The notes beneath the pieces were generated by a model. The model saw only the letters and a list, made by a program, of their open reading frames with translations, had not been told where the DNA came from and made no database searches. A DNA stretch of 64,000 bases, from positions 1-64,000 of the forward strand of contig NZ_JBHZRU010000009.1 in the NCBI RefSeq assembly GCF_043641925.1, written 5' to 3'. Position 1 is the stretch's first letter, and each line of letters starts with the position of its first letter. The position numbers were made by a program, and so were the translations under genes. The stretch is from Paenisporosarcina quisquiliarum_A (GTDB taxonomy: Bacteria > Bacillota > Bacilli > Bacillales_A > Planococcaceae). Shown one piece after another: positions 26,827 through 35,269 of the stretch.

Positions 26827-27732
26827 TTACGTTCTTTCAGGGGAGTTTTTAATTTGGAACTTAAAAGCATTAACAAATGTCTTAGCAGCTGGCGGTAAGC
26901 TACTTTCTGATTCTAAACTTACTAAAGATATTTCACGGAATAAAGATGGGAAATCAGTTGATTGGATTTTTACTAACTTTTTGGATTCTAAAAGATCAAT
27001 TACCATTGATTCAGTTACAAGCGTTATTCCATTCTTTGAAAGAACTAAATCTAAAGCTGTAGCTGGAGGTAATTCTAATGAATCTATGCCAGTGAAGATC
27101 ATTGATTTTTGCCAATGTTTACTTTCCTCACTCCAATCCACAATTATATATGGCTTACCTTCTTTTATTACATCGGCAGTACTAAGGTTCTTATTAATTG
27201 ATGAAACTAAGGGATGTGAATAGTGAGCTACTAATATTAGTGGTTCTTTAAAAGAAACGATACTCTTTAAGTCTGTATTAAAATAAGGATTTGTCATAAA
27301 CCCGATTTTAACCAATCCATCATATAGCATTTCAACAATTTGCTGATTATGTCCTGTATGTATCTCTAAATTTATTTCAGAGTAGTTTTTATTTAGATTA
27401 GCAATTACCGAACTAAATAAACCTGAAGTAAATGATGGTAGGGTTCCAATAGTAACATGACCCAATTTTCCCTCTCGAATAAGATTCGCTCTTTCAATCC
27501 CTTTATTTAGAATTTCAAGAACTTGTCTCGCGTAAGGCAAAAAACCTTTACCTACCTCTGTAAGTTCTATCCTTTTTCCAACACGATAAAAAAGGCCACT
27601 CCCAACCTCCTTTTCTAATCCTTGTATTCTAATACTAATAGTAGGTTGAGAAAGATTCAGGTGTCTTGCTGCTTTACTAAAACTACCCAATCTTACAACA
27701 TGATCGAATGCATCTAATTGTTTAATGTCCAA
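26827..27732 (-). CDS. LysR family transcriptional regulator
   Basis: 301 aa, typical LysR length. The N-terminal winged helix-turn-helix is clear: MDIKQLDAFDHVVRLGSFSK followed by AARHLNLSQPTISIRIQGLE. The C-terminal substrate-binding domain covers residues ~90-295. The start is TTG, with AAGGAGGGG spaced five bases upstream. It is divergent from a methyltransferase pseudogene at 27846, which may have been its former target. Confidence 0.9.
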   Translation of the reverse strand: MDIKQLDAFDHVVRLGSFSKAARHLNLSQPTISIRIQGLEKEVGSGLFYRVGKRIELTEVGKGFLPYARQVLEILNKGIERANLIREGKLGHVTIGTLPSFTSGLFSSVIANLNKNYSEINLEIHTGHNQQIVEMLYDGLVKIGFMTNPYFNTDLKSIVSFKEPLILVAHYSHPLVSSINKNLSTADVIKEGKPYIIVDWSEESKHWQKSMIFTGIDSLELPPATALDLVLSKNGITLVTESMVIDLLESKKLVKIQSTDFPSLFREISLVSLESESSLPPAAKTFVNAFKFQIKNSPERT

Positions 27733-27845
27733 GAATGTCCCCTCCTTATCTATAAAAAATATTAATAATAGGTATAGATAACATTACATTGTTTTATACA
27801 TCTACTCTACTATAATTTACATAAGAACTATAGAGAGGTGGAATT

Positions 27846-28396
27846 ATGGTGTGCCTACAAAGAATGCAAAAACGTATTGACTTACAATATCAGTCACCAA
27901 AGGGAATGTTAGGATTATATTTTGGGGAAAAAATGGTTTTACAGCATCGACCAGAAACAATTTGGACAATCGATTTTTTGGATCTTAAAAAAGATGAAAT
28001 GATATTAGAACTCGGTTGTGGAGCTGGATACGCAATGAAACTTCTCCTTATAAATCCTACCGTAAAACAAGTAGTAGGATTAGACTTATCTAAATCGATT
28101 CTTCGATCAGCTAAAATAAGAAATATACGCAACATTAGTAAAGGTATAGCTAAATTTGTGCAGGGTAATGTAAGTAATATACCTTTAGAAAATGAAAGGT
28201 TTACCAAAGTATTTAGTATACATATACTATAACCCTTTGTAATGGAAAGAACGGGGAAACTTGGAGTGGTATACAAAAAATGTTGGATCAACAATTACTT
28301 CCTTTAATGATACAGAGTGGTTTCAAAAATGTAAAAATATTAAAAGGACCTTATTCAAGACAGTTCCACACTATAGCTGTTATTGGAGAAAAATAA
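27846..28396 (+). pseudogene. Class I SAM methyltransferase with an internal deletion
   Basis: The first 128 codons encode a Rossmann methyltransferase start with motif I LELGCGAGYAMKLL and GLDLSKSIL, then stop at 28232 right after KVFSIHIL. From about 28229 another frame reads ITLCNGKNGETWSGIQKML and goes on to IAVIGEK and a stop at 28394-28396, which fits the family's C-terminus. The middle part expected between FSIH and ITL (roughly 30-40 residues) is missing. The cause is probably a deletion that also changed the frame. GGTGG precedes the ATG. Confidence 0.8.
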
Positions 28397-28409
28397 ACTT
28401 CATATAAAA

Positions 28410-28452
28410 AGGGATGTAACAACATAAAACCTTTTTATGATGTTACATCCCT
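28410..28452. terminator. Long hairpin after the methyltransferase remnant
   Basis: AGGGATGTAACA (28410-28421) pairs perfectly with TGTTACATCCCT (28441-28452). The U-tract is poor (ATCTTATT), so terminator function is uncertain. Confidence 0.5.
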
Positions 28453-28460
28453 ATCTTATT

Positions 28461-28537
28461 AAAATAAACTGCTGCGTTAGTTTAAGAATAAAAGGCTCTA
28501 CTCCTAATTGAAGTAAAGCACGCGTTAGTTGAAGAAG
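28461..28537 (+). repeat. Dispersed palindromic repeat, full copy
   Basis: AAATAAACTGCTGCGTTAGT, spacer with GGCTCTACTCC, then AAGTAAAGCACGCGTTAGTT. Aligns with 26705-26777 over most of its length. Confidence 0.7.
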
Positions 28538-28544
28538 GAAGTAA

Positions 28545-29039
28545 TTAGTTTCTCATTGCTTCACCATAAGCTTGATTTAGTTTATGTTCTTCTATCAAGT
28601 CAATGTTTCTAGCGTTAGTTGTATAATCCTGTAAATAAGAACCGATATTAGCATACATTTCAACATTTTGTAACTCCGATATTGGTAGCCATTTAACATC
28701 TATTTGATTCGAATCTGGATCTTCTGGAAGTTTTGGAGTTGTGTTGTTTATTATTTTGCATTCAAACATCATAACTAGTGTATGGATCTTCCCAAACTTT
28801 TCAAGATTAAGATGTGGTGTATATTCATAAACAAAGGCTAAAGGACCAACTTCTACATCTATACATGCCTCTTCTTTAGCTTCTCTTTTAACTGCATCAG
28901 TAATAGATTCATTTGGTTCTGTTCCGCCAGCAGGTAAATCATAGACGATACCTCTTAACTGGTCATTATATACCGTTAATAATATATTATTATTTTCTAT
29001 GATAATTGCACCTGCTCGTACTCTGATATGAAACTGCAT
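28545..29039 (-). CDS. Nudix hydrolase
   Basis: 164 aa. The Nudix box GGTEPNESITDAVKREAKEE continues ACIDVEV (residues ~37-63), with the REAKEE metal-binding core; the glycine after EE is Ala here, a common change. GGGGG is spaced before the ATG. Substrate cannot be predicted. It lies in the accessory stretch next to a dispersed repeat and has no clear operon partner. Confidence 0.88.
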   Translation of the reverse strand: MQFHIRVRAGAIIIENNNILLTVYNDQLRGIVYDLPAGGTEPNESITDAVKREAKEEACIDVEVGPLAFVYEYTPHLNLEKFGKIHTLVMMFECKIINNTTPKLPEDPDSNQIDVKWLPISELQNVEMYANIGSYLQDYTTNARNIDLIEEHKLNQAYGEAMRN

Positions 29040-29139
29040 TTAATATCCCCCTATATGTATTTTCAATATGCTACATTATATCGATGAAAATGCCCTCGAT
29101 TAATTTATAAAATTCAACGTTAAATAATAATATCTTTTA

Positions 29140-29182
29140 TTTGTTCTTATTCAACTAACCAGCTTACGTTAGTTTAAGTGAA
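29140..29182 (+). repeat. Dispersed palindromic repeat, partial copy
   Basis: TTCTTATTCAACTAACCAGC followed by TTACGTTAGTTTAAGTGAAC has the AACTAA ... TTAGTT arrangement. The remainder of the 29040-29417 gap is AT-rich with nothing else recognisable. Confidence 0.45.
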
Positions 29183-29417
29183 CACTTTCACAATTTTTTA
29201 TTAATTTTAACATAAACATCCATTGAGAAATTCATTTCCCATATTCATTAACCATTATTCAACCTTCTCCATAACAGAGCCTAATAATAAAATGGGTATG
29301 TATCAAATATATGGTAATCTTATATGTAGATGAATTGAGATTGGTGGCTAACGGGATAGGTTAGTGTAACACCAATAAAAATTGCCATGATGTAGAACTA
29401 AACTTATGGAGGACACA

Positions 29418-30155
29418 ATGAAAACAAATATAGATGAGGAAAAGGTAAGTATTAGCGGGACGGACCTATATTATGAACATATTGCAGATTCTAACGATAA
29501 GCTAACGATTGTGTTTGAATCTGGGTACGGATGGGATTTAAGCAATTGGAATCCAATCAGGGATGAAGTTTCGAAGTTTGCAAATATATTTATGTATGAC
29601 AGAGATGGTGTGGGTAAAAGTGCGAAAAGCAATAAACCAAAACATAGTATTCAAATTATAGAGAACCTTAGAGGTCTGCTGCAAAAACTAGACATAAAAC
29701 CACCATATGTATTAATAGGACATTCATTCGGAGGACTAAATGTAAGACTATATACAAGCAAATACCCAGAAGAGGTAGTGGGAGTAATCCTTTTAGACTC
29801 GGTTCATGAAGATCAAAATAAAAAAATGATTTCGTTTTTCAATAAGAAAATTCAAGAAGAATATTTAGGACAGTTCACAGTCGAAGGTTCTCTAAGTGAA
29901 TTTGAGGAAAGTCTGGAACAAGTAAGGGGTACAAGTCTTGGAAACATGCCACTTATCGTTATGACAGGGGGGACACAGTTACATCATACAACAGAATCAA
30001 TGACTGTTTGGATGGAATTCCAAAGAGAACTCGCTAATCTATCGTCAAATAGTACTCATCTTATTGTTAAAGAAGCTGGACACGCTATCCATATCGACCA
30101 TCCTCAACCAGTTACAAAAGCGATTATTAAAATGCTGGAAATTATTAAAGTATAG
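29418..30155 (+). CDS. Alpha/beta hydrolase
   Basis: 245-aa alpha/beta-fold hydrolase. The nucleophile elbow GHSFGG lies near residue 107, the oxyanion region is FESGYGWDLSNW, and the catalytic His is in EAGHAIHID near the C-terminus. No signal peptide. An ATG four codons upstream lies before the GGAGG, so the second ATG was chosen. Could be an esterase or related enzyme; substrate unknown. A DinB-like gene follows 46 bases downstream. Confidence 0.85.
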   Translation: MKTNIDEEKVSISGTDLYYEHIADSNDKLTIVFESGYGWDLSNWNPIRDEVSKFANIFMYDRDGVGKSAKSNKPKHSIQIIENLRGLLQKLDIKPPYVLIGHSFGGLNVRLYTSKYPEEVVGVILLDSVHEDQNKKMISFFNKKIQEEYLGQFTVEGSLSEFEESLEQVRGTSLGNMPLIVMTGGTQLHHTTESMTVWMEFQRELANLSSNSTHLIVKEAGHAIHIDHPQPVTKAIIKMLEIIKV

Positions 30156-30201
30156 AGCTTTCTTATAGACTTAACTAAGTAGTTAAAGGAGAGGAAGAAG
30201 T

Positions 30202-30684
30202 ATGAAAGAAGAACATTTATTTGAGCAAATGAAATTATGGCGTAGATGGACTGTGGAGTTTCTCCGTACAATTCCGGAAGATGTCATAGACAAAATTCCA
30301 CCAGGTCATAACAACAGTATCAGATGGAATGCTGGTCATATCTTAGTAGGATGGGATAATACAATGTTTCCAGCCCTTAATGAGGAAAGACAAATGCCTC
30401 TATCTTATCACGTCCTTTTTCCGAGTGGTTCTGAACCCCAACATTGGGTAGAACAACCTCCTTCATTGGAAGAGATAATAAATCGATTGGAAGAACAACC
30501 TATTCTTATTGAACGAGCATGTAAAGGTCATCTTGATGACCCACTTAAAGAGCGGTTCTTAGGTATGGGAACATTAGGTGAAATGCTTATTTTTCATATT
30601 AATCATGAAAATCTACATATGGGGATAATTAAAAGCATGAAACAAGTGCTTGTAAATAGATCACAGTATAACTTATTCAACTAA
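30202..30684 (+). CDS. DinB family protein
   Basis: 160-aa four-helix-bundle protein of the DinB/YfiT superfamily. Candidate metal ligands are the His in RWNAGHILVGWDN (~residue 46) and the pair in HINHENLHMG near residue 138, matching the three-His site. Members are thiol-dependent transferases or of unknown role. AAAGGAG precedes the ATG. Possibly co-transcribed with the upstream hydrolase. Confidence 0.82.
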   Translation: MKEEHLFEQMKLWRRWTVEFLRTIPEDVIDKIPPGHNNSIRWNAGHILVGWDNTMFPALNEERQMPLSYHVLFPSGSEPQHWVEQPPSLEEIINRLEEQPILIERACKGHLDDPLKERFLGMGTLGEMLIFHINHENLHMGIIKSMKQVLVNRSQYNLFN

Positions 30685-30694
30685 GATGTAGCTA

Positions 30695-31513
30695 TTAGAA
30701 CATATATCGATCAATTGGAACCGAACTTTCGTTATGATGGAAGATTTGTTGGTATTTATAAACCGAATAACCAAGTTGCGATATCGAAAGTTTCGCCAAA
30801 TAGGTAAAAGATGGTCTTCCAATTTTATTTGTCAGATATGCGATTTGGTTTGCCCCTGGCTTTCTCACTTGATTCAGCGAATGAATCATTTGTTCAGCTG
30901 TCAGTATTCCTAATCCATGCCCAAAGAACGAATCATCTCCAAGAACAACAGCATTTTCTCCTCTCCAATAAGGGGTTCGTGGATCGAAGTCCGGATTATT
31001 AAAATAGACAACATCTCCAGGCAGAAGATGGGTTGTATAAGTTGCATTTATTCCAAGGTCAGGATCAGCATGCCAGCCATACAAATAGATGTTTTGAAAG
31101 AATTGGTTAAATAAAGATTCACCTAAAACGTTTAGGACTGCGTGGTAATAAATAATGAGAATTGCAGTTGCACATTCGAACGCATATTGTGAACTGTTCG
31201 TGTAGATATCCTGAATCGCGTCTGATGGTTTTACCCCATTCAGCAGCAAGAATCCGCCGGACTTCGTCAAATGCCAGTATTGAGGATTACAAAAAGATTT
31301 TGAAAAACTTTCAAACCTCACATTGCTTTGATTCATAGCTCTTGCTCTTAATAGTATATTTTTTCGTAACTTAAGTTCAAAAGATAATTCACCTATGGAT
31401 TGATACGAGTAAATGACTGTATCTTCAATCATTCGTTGAAAAATCATCCGTTCGATACTACCAGGCAACCAGAGTTCACCTTGTTGAAAGGGCATCCCCG
31501 CTAGTTGAATCAT
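30695..31513 (-). CDS. tgl: Protein-glutamine gamma-glutamyltransferase (spore transglutaminase)
   Basis: 272 aa, slightly longer than B. subtilis Tgl (245). The active-site Cys lies in YAFECATA (Cys114), with WHADPDLG and FGHGLGIL downstream as in Tgl. The enzyme cross-links coat proteins such as GerQ on the spore surface. The frame is open 17 codons further upstream, but GAGG is placed correctly for ATG 31511-31513, and the family starts near here. It is a single gene, convergent with the DinB gene. Confidence 0.9.
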   Translation of the reverse strand: MIQLAGMPFQQGELWLPGSIERMIFQRMIEDTVIYSYQSIGELSFELKLRKNILLRARAMNQSNVRFESFSKSFCNPQYWHLTKSGGFLLLNGVKPSDAIQDIYTNSSQYAFECATAILIIYYHAVLNVLGESLFNQFFQNIYLYGWHADPDLGINATYTTHLLPGDVVYFNNPDFDPRTPYWRGENAVVLGDDSFFGHGLGILTAEQMIHSLNQVRKPGANQIAYLTNKIGRPSFTYLAKLSISQLGYSVYKYQQIFHHNESSVPIDRYMF

Positions 31514-31621
31514 AATATACCTCTTTCTATGTTCGCGTATTTCATTCTTACCTAGCATATTCAAGAATTATATTAATGTGTGATTTTTGAGTGAAATATT
31601 GGAAATGAAGGAGGGATTCGC

Positions 31622-31795
31622 TTGGAAGAACTTCCATATGTAATAATAGTTTCGATTGTAACGTTTATTAGTTGGATTGATTATAAAAAGAAGGTTAAGA
31701 AAGCTGAAAACGAAGAAGAAATAAGAAAGGCATTAGTTCCTTTTCTTTTAGTATTGCTTCTATTTGCTACATCTATTTCAATGTTTCTTACTTAA
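31622..31795 (+). CDS. 57-aa small membrane protein
   Basis: TTG start with AAGGAGGG eight bases upstream. The peptide MEELPYVIIVSIVTFISWID is followed by a basic/acidic middle (YKKKVKKAENEEEIRKAL) and a second hydrophobic segment (VPFLLVLLLFATSISMFL). That gives a two-segment hairpin membrane protein of unknown role. Too short for most gene callers, but the ribosome site is strong. Confidence 0.6.
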   Translation: MEELPYVIIVSIVTFISWIDYKKKVKKAENEEEIRKALVPFLLVLLLFATSISMFLT

Positions 31796-31810
31796 ACTAC
31801 AGTGGTTCTT

Positions 31811-31846
31811 TTTCTTATTGAACTAAAGCGCCATTAGTGGGACAAG
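31811..31846 (+). repeat. Dispersed palindromic repeat, partial copy
   Basis: TTCTTATTGAACTAAAGCGC followed by CATTAGTGGGACAAG matches the minus-strand copy at 51-86 and the second half of the longer copies. Confidence 0.5.
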
Positions 31847-31926
31847 TATTAATACCAATATGTATGAACAAAAATGTGAAATTTTATTGTATTTAAAATT
31901 GAGATAGATAAGGGAGTTAGGAACAT

Positions 31927-32745
31927 TTGAAACCATTACAAGGGAAGATTGCTGTTGTTACAGGTGCATCCCGTGGAGCGGGTAGAGGGATTGCCTTCGA
32001 ACTAGGCAGTGCAGGGGCGACCGTATATGTGACAGGTAGGAGTATAAAGGGAGCTACAACCGATAATCGATCAGAAACCATTGAGGAAACTGCCGATGGC
32101 GTCACTTTACGAGGAGGTAAGGGCATCGCCATACGATGTGACCATACTAGCGACAATGACGTGAGAAACCTGTTTGAGCAAATTGAAAGAGAACATGGTC
32201 GGATTGATATTTTAGTAAATAGTGTATTTGGTGGCTCTGAAAGTTCTCTCGCATCAGGAGAAGGACGACATTTTTGGGAACGACCAGTGGAGCATTGGGA
32301 TGCTATGATGGTTGCTGGACCGCAAGCTTATTTGCTGACTACTCGATACGCTGTACCTTTAATGAAGCAACATCGTATAGGGTTAATTGTAAATATCACA
32401 TTTTTTATCAAGGACCAGATTTCAGGTAATTTATATTATGATTTAGCTATGAATGCTATCAATCGAATGACCCTAGTGATGGCAAAGGAATTAAAGGACT
32501 TCAACGTTTCAACCGTTGCTGTTTGCCCAGGTTGGATGAGGACAGAAAGAGTGGCAGATTCAGGTTTTGGACCAGAGGATGGAACAACGGAAACAACAGC
32601 TTATGTAGGTCGTGCAGTTGTGGCATTGGCAACAGACTCCACGGTATCAAAGGTTTCAGGCGATACAATGATGGTGGCTGATCTAGCGAGAAAATATGGT
32701 TTTACTGATGTAGATGGAACTCAACCTTTGCCATATGGAGGATGA
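31927..32745 (+). CDS. Short-chain dehydrogenase/reductase with altered active site
   Basis: 272 aa. The Rossmann NAD(P)-binding motif TGASRGAGRGIAFE is at residues ~14-27, and NSVFGGSESS near 98 follows the usual NNAG position. In the active-site region the sequence is NLYYDLAMNAINRMTLVMAKEL: the catalytic Tyr is present, but the Lys of YxxxK appears replaced by Met (YDLAM instead of YDLAK). Either the enzyme is inactive or uses a changed mechanism. The start is TTG. No operon partner; upstream lies a dispersed repeat. Confidence 0.8.
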   Translation: MKPLQGKIAVVTGASRGAGRGIAFELGSAGATVYVTGRSIKGATTDNRSETIEETADGVTLRGGKGIAIRCDHTSDNDVRNLFEQIEREHGRIDILVNSVFGGSESSLASGEGRHFWERPVEHWDAMMVAGPQAYLLTTRYAVPLMKQHRIGLIVNITFFIKDQISGNLYYDLAMNAINRMTLVMAKELKDFNVSTVAVCPGWMRTERVADSGFGPEDGTTETTAYVGRAVVALATDSTVSKVSGDTMMVADLARKYGFTDVDGTQPLPYGG

Positions 32746-32904
32746 TCGGGTTTCTGTACAATAGGGGCAAGATTGTAAAAGATTAATTTCTAATAATTAT
32801 GAAATGTTGTACTTCGATGTGTATGGATTCTCACACAAGGAGGCAAATCTTAGCTGAGCAGCACCGACTGATGTGTTGACTTATCATGACAATAAGGAAG
32901 TGTA

Positions 32905-33447
32905 ATGATGTTTTTTCTTCAAATGTCTGGTTTTCCTGGTGCAGGGAAATCGACTCTTGCTAAACAAATAGCTAAACTTACGGGTGCAGTTATAGTCGAT
33001 CATGATGTTGTGAAATCGGCCTTATTAAATTCGTTGAATGACAACTCAATCGACCATCAATTGGCAGGGAAAATTTCATATGATATTGATTGGTCATTAG
33101 TCGATTTCTATTTGTCTCAAGGACAAAGCGTAATTTTAGATAGTCCTTGTTTTTACATGGAAATGGTTGAAAAAGGTGTACATCTTTCTGAAAAACACAA
33201 GGTAGAGTATAAATATATTGAATGTTATTTAAACGACAGTAAAGAAATTAAATTCAGACTGGCGAATAGAGAACGAATGGTGAGTCAAATTGAAAACATA
33301 TCCTCCGAAGAAGCTTTTAATGAATGGGTGAATAATAGCAAAAAACCCGTGGGACATGAGTGTTTGAGAGTGGATTCAAGTATGCCTATAGAAAATTATA
33401 TAGATAACGTTCTTAACTATTTAATGACTAAGTCAAATTCTAATTGA
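32905..33447 (+). CDS. P-loop ATPase/kinase
   Basis: 180 aa with Walker A GFPGAGKST at residues ~8-16, followed by VDHDVVKSALL, like small-molecule kinases of the AAA_33 type (zeta-toxin/polynucleotide-kinase-like). A second region LDSPCFYMEMVE could supply the substrate-binding site. Substrate unknown. Two adjacent ATG codons are possible starts after AAGGAAG; the first was used. No antitoxin-like partner was seen next to it, so a toxin role is unsupported. Confidence 0.78.
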   Translation: MMFFLQMSGFPGAGKSTLAKQIAKLTGAVIVDHDVVKSALLNSLNDNSIDHQLAGKISYDIDWSLVDFYLSQGQSVILDSPCFYMEMVEKGVHLSEKHKVEYKYIECYLNDSKEIKFRLANRERMVSQIENISSEEAFNEWVNNSKKPVGHECLRVDSSMPIENYIDNVLNYLMTKSNSN

Positions 33448-33651
33448 AACATCTTTCAATATTTTAGGTTTTCAATTGAGCGTAAGAGTAAATTCTGCTC
33501 TGTCATTTTCAGATGTATTCCCCTGCATATACATATCATAATAAAACTGTTTTAGTTCGAAATTGCCGTATCATATGTTCAGTACAATCAAGAAGTGATA
33601 TAGTAAATAAGAATTATACAAATGACAATTAAGTGGATGGGGATGTTGAGA

Positions 33652-33972
33652 ATGTCAGTTTCAAGAATTTTAAAATGGGTTACTGGTGGAATGGAAGCAA
33701 TTTTAGCGATTCCGATTTTAGGAGCAACAATCGTAATCGGATTTTTATGGGTTCCATTAGCGATTATGCTTGCGTTGCATATTGTCACACTCGTTTTAAC
33801 GAAAAAAGATGAGGGATCAACAACAGGGAGTATCCTTGGAATTGTGACTTCTTGTATTGCGTGGATTCCTTTTGTGGGAATGATTATGCATACTCTAACA
33901 GCCATATTTTTAATGTTAGATGCAGCAAAATCTGATCGTGAAGTAAGAGTTAATGGTTTTGATGTGAATTAA
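33652..33972 (+). CDS. Small membrane protein of unknown function
   Basis: 106 aa, with three to four hydrophobic segments (residues ~10-33, 35-50, 62-84, 86-97) and short charged loops (TKKDEGSTTG). No family recognised. The frame extends ten codons further upstream; GGGGATGTTGAGA gives the better spacing to this ATG. A strong two-way terminator follows. Confidence 0.65.
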   Translation: MSVSRILKWVTGGMEAILAIPILGATIVIGFLWVPLAIMLALHIVTLVLTKKDEGSTTGSILGIVTSCIAWIPFVGMIMHTLTAIFLMLDAAKSDREVRVNGFDVN

Positions 33973-33992
33973 ATTTTTTATTGAATATAGAT

Positions 33993-34030
33993 AAAGGCAT
34001 CTTAGGGACTTTAAATCCTAAGATGCCTTT
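33993..34030. terminator. Two-way terminator between convergent genes
   Basis: AAAGGCATCTTAGGA pairs with TCCTAAGATGCCTTT, with T residues following on the plus strand. Confidence 0.9.
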
Positions 34031-34034
34031 TGCT

Positions 34035-35189
34035 TTATCCAGCTCTTTTTAAGAGAAGTTTAATTTTATTTACAAAGATAGGTTGAGGTACGGGTGATTT
34101 ATGAATGACTAAATAGATCTGTATTAGTGCAATAGGAAGGAAAGACTCTTTATACGCCAAGTACTTTGGTTCCCACACACTGGCAAATTTACTCTTGAAT
34201 TCTTTCAATCCTTTAATATTGTAAGACGACTTTCCGTATGAAGACAATAAGTGAATCATCTTCTCACTAAATAAAGAATCTTTTGAGTTTCCTACATTCG
34301 CTAAAGGAGCCATACCTAAACTACAGCTTTGGTAATTATGATTCTTTGCCCACCTCATGATCTCAATAAATAAGAAATCCATCGCCCCGTTTTCGGAATT
34401 TGGGATTTTTCGCATGAGGTCAATAATTAAGGTCTTGCGATAATTAGAAGCTAACGTTACAAATGCCACTGTTTGTCCATTTGAATCATAAAGCAGTGCA
34501 ACAGGAAAGCGTTCTATATATTCCTTGCTAAACGATACAACGGAAAAACTTTTTTCTTTTTGAGTACCTAGCCATGCGTTCGAAACGACTGATAGGTCTT
34601 CAAGAAACGCATCTGAATAGGGAGGCGTTGCTACACGAAATGTATATCCGAGTCGAGAAAATTTATTGGATGTTGTTCTTAATTTCGCACCTTGTTTGCC
34701 TTCAAGAGTAAAAGTAGGGAGGGTAACCTTTCCTTCTTCACCCAGTTTCATTAATCGATAGCCAGTCTCTCGGTATAGATGCATATGTGAAGGACTTATT
34801 TGATAGAAAAGAGGCTTCAAGCCTTTTCTCATACAATCCTTATAAAATTCATTGATTGCCTCTTGGAATGATGAACTTTCTCCAATTGGGTCTCCTAATA
34901 CAATCGCTCGATGAAAATTTATTTTATAAGCAATCAGCACTTTTCTGTCTTTTGACCAGAAGAGCTGTTTGTCTTTTAAAAATATAAGGTGAGAAATATG
35001 ATTTCCCCCATGTGTCATCAAAAATGTTTGAAGCATACGATCATTAAACTCTTCAATCTTATTGGGTGTAAACTCTTTAGAAGACTTTTTATTTAAATAA
35101 AATGCGTAAATTATGACAGCTAGTAACGAAAAATAGATTAAATATAGTGAGACAATTTCAAGTTTCAGTTCAATTCCTCCTTGTACCAT
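34035..35189 (-). CDS. Phosphatidylglycerol lysyltransferase-type domain protein (MprF C-domain, no flippase)
   Basis: 384 aa. One N-terminal membrane anchor (residues ~10-30) is followed by a domain like the C-terminal catalytic part of MprF (DUF2156, two GNAT-like halves): NHISHLIFLKDKQLFW, AIVLGDPIGE, GYRLMKLGEE and MRWAKNHNYQSCSLGMAPLA. MprF adds an amino acid to phosphatidylglycerol, but here the multi-pass flippase is missing. The ATG at 35189 has no ribosome site, while AAGGAGG lies at codons 3-5 and is spaced for a CTG at 35168. Translation may therefore start at CTG. Confidence 0.75.
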   Translation of the reverse strand: MVQGGIELKLEIVSLYLIYFSLLAVIIYAFYLNKKSSKEFTPNKIEEFNDRMLQTFLMTHGGNHISHLIFLKDKQLFWSKDRKVLIAYKINFHRAIVLGDPIGESSSFQEAINEFYKDCMRKGLKPLFYQISPSHMHLYRETGYRLMKLGEEGKVTLPTFTLEGKQGAKLRTTSNKFSRLGYTFRVATPPYSDAFLEDLSVVSNAWLGTQKEKSFSVVSFSKEYIERFPVALLYDSNGQTVAFVTLASNYRKTLIIDLMRKIPNSENGAMDFLFIEIMRWAKNHNYQSCSLGMAPLANVGNSKDSLFSEKMIHLLSSYGKSSYNIKGLKEFKSKFASVWEPKYLAYKESFLPIALIQIYLVIHKSPVPQPIFVNKIKLLLKRAG

Positions 35190-35269
35190 GGAACTTTATA
35201 AAGATAGCATACAGAAGGAATGTATTCTATATAGAAATGGTTTTTATTGAAAGAAAGAAGGATTCAAAT

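Noticed and set aside
26816..27223. 135-codon plus-strand frame
   Set aside because: Antisense to the well-supported LysR gene, with no family features.
32905..33447. Zeta-toxin/antitoxin module
   Set aside because: Although the kinase fold is similar, no small epsilon-type antitoxin gene is adjacent.
33588..33905. 105-codon minus-strand frame
   Set aside because: Antisense shadow of the small membrane protein gene on the plus strand.
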